From: Erythrobacter sp. YT30
GTDB taxonomy: Bacteria; Pseudomonadota; Alphaproteobacteria; Sphingomonadales; Sphingomonadaceae
DNA: 64,000 nt
NCBI RefSeq assembly: GCF_001542875.1
Contig: NZ_LMAF01000003.1
Span: 1-64,000 of the forward strand
Reading direction: 5' to 3'
The notes beneath the pieces were generated by a model. The model was not told the origin of the DNA. It made no database searches and saw only the letters and a list, made by a program, of their open reading frames with translations. This document shows, piece by piece, positions 61,991 through 64,000 of this stretch; position 1 is the first letter of the stretch; each line of letters starts with the position of its first letter. The position numbers were made by a program, and so were the translations under genes.

Positions 61991-63634
61991 CTAACGTACC
62001 CGATTGCCCCCGACCCATACCTGCTCGATCTCGGTCTCACGTATCTCGCCAGGGGAGCTGAGAAACGGATCGCGGTCAACCAAGAGGAAATCGGCGCGTT
62101 CGCCGACTATTAATCGTCCAAATCGACCTTCTGCAAAGCCAGCAAATGCTGCGTCAGCGGTGAATGCACGTAGAGCGTCTTCTCGGCTCACCGTCTCCTC
62201 TGCGCGCCAACCGCCAAAGGGCTCCCCGTTTTCATCCACCCGGCTGATCGCAACTGCAATTCCGGCAAAAGCATCGGCGGGTTCAACGGGTGCATCTGAT
62301 CCGAAGGCTAGCTGTCCGCCTGCTTCGAGGACACTGCGCCACGCATAGGCTCCGCCTAAGCGATTGGGACCCAGTCGCGCTTCAGCCATTTCTCGATCCG
62401 AGGTTTGGTGCAGTGGCTGCATTGAGGCGATGATGCCGTATTCGCCAAACTTTTGCAGATCGGCAGGGTCAACGATTTGCGCATGCTCAATCCGCCAGCG
62501 ACGATCACCCTTGTACGTCTCATTCAATTCTTCGATCGCGAACAATACGTCGGCGTTTGCTGCATCGCCAATCGCGTGGATTGCGGTCTGAAAGTTGTCG
62601 AGCGCCGCGCGGCTCATTCGATTGCGAAGTTGTGCTGGTGTCAAAAGAGGGAGGCCGCGCGTGTTCGGCGCATCGCTATAGGGCTCTTTCAGCACCGCAC
62701 CGCGTGAGCCCAATGCTCCATCTAAGTACAGCTTGACGCCCACGAGCCGCAACTTGTCATCATATAGCCACGGCGTCGGACCGGGACCGCCAATCAACTC
62801 CATTGCTTCAATGCTGTCGGCGTAGGACATGATGCGAATATTGAGTGTGCCCAGATCGCCCGCGCGCCGGAAAGTCTGCCAATCCTCCATCGGCGTACCC
62901 ATGTCGGCAACGGCAGTTATACCATTCGTCAGAAGCACTTCTTGTGCTTTTGTAAATGCAGCGTCGCGATCGGCAGGGCGGGGCTTTGGAACGCTATCGC
63001 CGACGAGCGCGATTGCGTTGTCGACGAAAACGCCACTTGGATTGCCAGAGGCATCGCGGATGACCTTTCCGCCTTCAGGATCCATCGTCGCGGCGCTAAT
63101 GCCTGCACGATCCATCGCCACTGTGTTGGCCCAGTTTGCGTGATTGTCGGCTCGCTCCAGCCACACGGGACGATCAGATACGACGCTGTCTAGTTCAGCA
63201 GCGGTGGGAAAACGGCCAAGGCCCCATTTCTCCTGATTCCAACCGCGGCCCAAGATCCACGGTCGTCCGGGATTTTCCTCAGCAAATTGCTTGATTTTTG
63301 CAAGGGCGCCCTCAAGGCTTGTCGTGTCGGATAGATCCAGCGTGAGCGCGGCGAAACCTATATCCATCACATGAACATGCGCATCAATCATGCCGGGCAG
63401 CATGACCCGACCGTCACCATCGACTGCGAAATCGGTGCTTGGGCGGTCATCTCCGCGTTCTAGCACTTGCGTGATCCTGCCTTCATCGTCGAAGACAATT
63501 CCAGTGAATCTCTTGATCTCACCTGCATCATCGACGGTGATGCCATCGACATTATCGACTAAAGTGTCGGCCAAAGCGGGGAATGAGACGGAAAGCGCCA
63601 AGGCACAGAGTGCAGCGCGCGTCAGAAATTGCAT
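61991..63634 (-). CDS. Secreted amidohydrolase (YtcJ/NfdA-like)
   Basis: Metal-dependent amidohydrolase of 547 residues with signal peptide (cleavage after FPALA, about residue 22). Metal site HVHVMD (from MIDAHVHVMDIG) near residue 85; other anchors are PWILGRGWNQEKWG, GVFVDNAIALV, GLPLLTPAQLR, AIHAIGDAANADVLFAIEE, WRIEHAQIVDP, SMQPLHQTSDR, FGSDAPVEPADAF and the C-terminal GERADFLLVDRDPF. It belongs to amidohydrolase family 3. Substrates of this group include N-substituted formamides and D-amino acids; none can be assigned here. It is 6 nt downstream of the truncated dehydrogenase. Confidence 0.9.
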   Translation of the reverse strand: MQFLTRAALCALALSVSFPALADTLVDNVDGITVDDAGEIKRFTGIVFDDEGRITQVLERGDDRPSTDFAVDGDGRVMLPGMIDAHVHVMDIGFAALTLDLSDTTSLEGALAKIKQFAEENPGRPWILGRGWNQEKWGLGRFPTAAELDSVVSDRPVWLERADNHANWANTVAMDRAGISAATMDPEGGKVIRDASGNPSGVFVDNAIALVGDSVPKPRPADRDAAFTKAQEVLLTNGITAVADMGTPMEDWQTFRRAGDLGTLNIRIMSYADSIEAMELIGGPGPTPWLYDDKLRLVGVKLYLDGALGSRGAVLKEPYSDAPNTRGLPLLTPAQLRNRMSRAALDNFQTAIHAIGDAANADVLFAIEELNETYKGDRRWRIEHAQIVDPADLQKFGEYGIIASMQPLHQTSDREMAEARLGPNRLGGAYAWRSVLEAGGQLAFGSDAPVEPADAFAGIAVAISRVDENGEPFGGWRAEETVSREDALRAFTADAAFAGFAEGRFGRLIVGERADFLLVDRDPFLSSPGEIRETEIEQVWVGGNRVR

Positions 63635-63640
63635 GTGATA

Positions 63641-64000
63641 TCAGTCCTGTTTGGTCGATTTGGATAGCCGGGTGATCAGCCCGCTGGTGTCATAACGACT
63701 GCCGCCTGCCGCTTGAACATCGGCATAGAATTGATCAACTAGCGCCGTGATGGGAGATGACAGGCCAAGACGTCTGGCTTCATCCAGGGCGTATCCCAAA
63801 TCCTTGCGCATCCAGTCGATGGCAAACCCGAAATCAAACTTATCGGCGGTCATCGTTTTCCAGCGATTGTCCATTTGCCAGCTTTGCGCAGCACCGCCTG
63901 AGATGGCCTTATAAGTCTTATCGAGATCCAGCCCAGCGCCCTGTGCCAGCCGGACGGCTTCAGATAGGCCGCCCAGAATTCCCGCGATGCACATTTGATT
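63641..64000 (-). CDS. C-terminal part of NAD(P)-dependent 3-hydroxyisobutyrate dehydrogenase-like protein
   Basis: Partial: the gene runs off the right end of the window. The visible ~119 residues end in stop at 63641 and carry the NAD-binding 11 (PF14833) domain: NQMCIAGILGGLSEAVRLAQGAGLD, the conserved WQMDNRWKTM, and a Lys in DWMRKDLGYALDEARRLGL. The start codon and NAD-binding Rossmann half are outside. It probably acts on a beta-hydroxyacid or reduces an aldehyde. Operon with the amidohydrolase is likely (6 nt gap). Confidence 0.87.
   Translation of the reverse strand, partial: NQMCIAGILGGLSEAVRLAQGAGLDLDKTYKAISGGAAQSWQMDNRWKTMTADKFDFGFAIDWMRKDLGYALDEARRLGLSSPITALVDQFYADVQAAGGSRYDTSGLITRLSKSTKQD

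Noticed and set aside
1..64000. tRNA, rRNA, CRISPR array, prophage or insertion sequence
   Set aside because: I looked for conserved tRNA arms, direct repeats with spacers, transposase and integrase motifs. None is convincing.

Overview
The window looks like chromosomal DNA of a marine or freshwater alphaproteobacterium of the order Sphingomonadales, most likely family Erythrobacteraceae (Erythrobacter, Altererythrobacter, Qipengyuania and relatives). This is inferred from gene content and order, not from a database match. The pointers are two very large TonB-dependent receptors next to an S9 peptidase, an ATP12-type F1 assembly chaperone, an alphaproteobacterial Cpa/Tad pilus cluster, and the run argS-SPOR-nagZ-scpA-scpB-tatABC. 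I see no rRNA or tRNA gene, CRISPR array, insertion sequence, integrase or prophage gene. The window is mostly core genome with a few accessory patches.

Layout. 1-3.8 kb: an Mla-type phospholipid ABC transport operon (permease, ATPase, MCE protein, auxiliary lipoprotein). 3.8-7.6 kb: a tightly overlapping minus-strand operon (fluoride channel, RluA-type pseudouridine synthase, PaiB-like FMN protein, HAD phosphatase, small membrane protein, ATP12). 7.7-12.3 kb: rpsU, a membrane-anchored FKBP, then gatC, gatA, an unrecognised 52-residue membrane protein and gatB (transamidosome). 12.3-15.1 kb: an accessory patch with an ArsR/SRPBCC/DUF4287 operon, a stranded duplicate of the gatB 3' end, and two unknown small proteins. 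15.2-23.2 kb: an M16 zinc protease, a penicillin/AHL-acylase family enzyme and, divergently, clpB with a heat-shock-like promoter. 23.2-33.6 kb: a TonB receptor followed by a secreted prolyl-oligopeptidase, two small secreted proteins, and a second TonB receptor. 34-41 kb: a TPR/2-oxoglutarate oxygenase, then lipid catabolism genes (thiolase, two SDRs, LysR, enoyl-CoA hydratase, MarR). 41-48.4 kb: a Tad pilus operon (cpaA-B-C-D-E, tadB, tadC) that lacks its ATPase and pilin. 48.5-53.4 kb: a hydrolase/FAD-oxidoreductase pair, a YegP-like protein, rnhA, thrB and ispH. 53.5-61.2 kb: a lipoprotein followed by argS, SPOR, nagZ, scpAB and tatABC. 61.3-64 kb: a small acidic-tailed membrane protein, a secreted YtcJ-like amidohydrolase, and the 3' end of a hydroxyisobutyrate-dehydrogenase-like gene cut by the window edge.

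How the genes fit together. Much of the window concerns the envelope: lipid homeostasis (Mla), large-substrate uptake (TonB receptors with exported peptidases), protein export (Tat), peptidoglycan recycling (NagZ, SPOR) and adhesion (Tad). The most unusual structural signal is the second, diverged copy of the last 16 codons of gatB, found 1.5 kb downstream on the far side of the ArsR/SRPBCC/DUF4287 block. It reads as the scar of a past insertion or recombination event. I found no clear sign of a wholly new multi-gene system; the findings are local anomalies.
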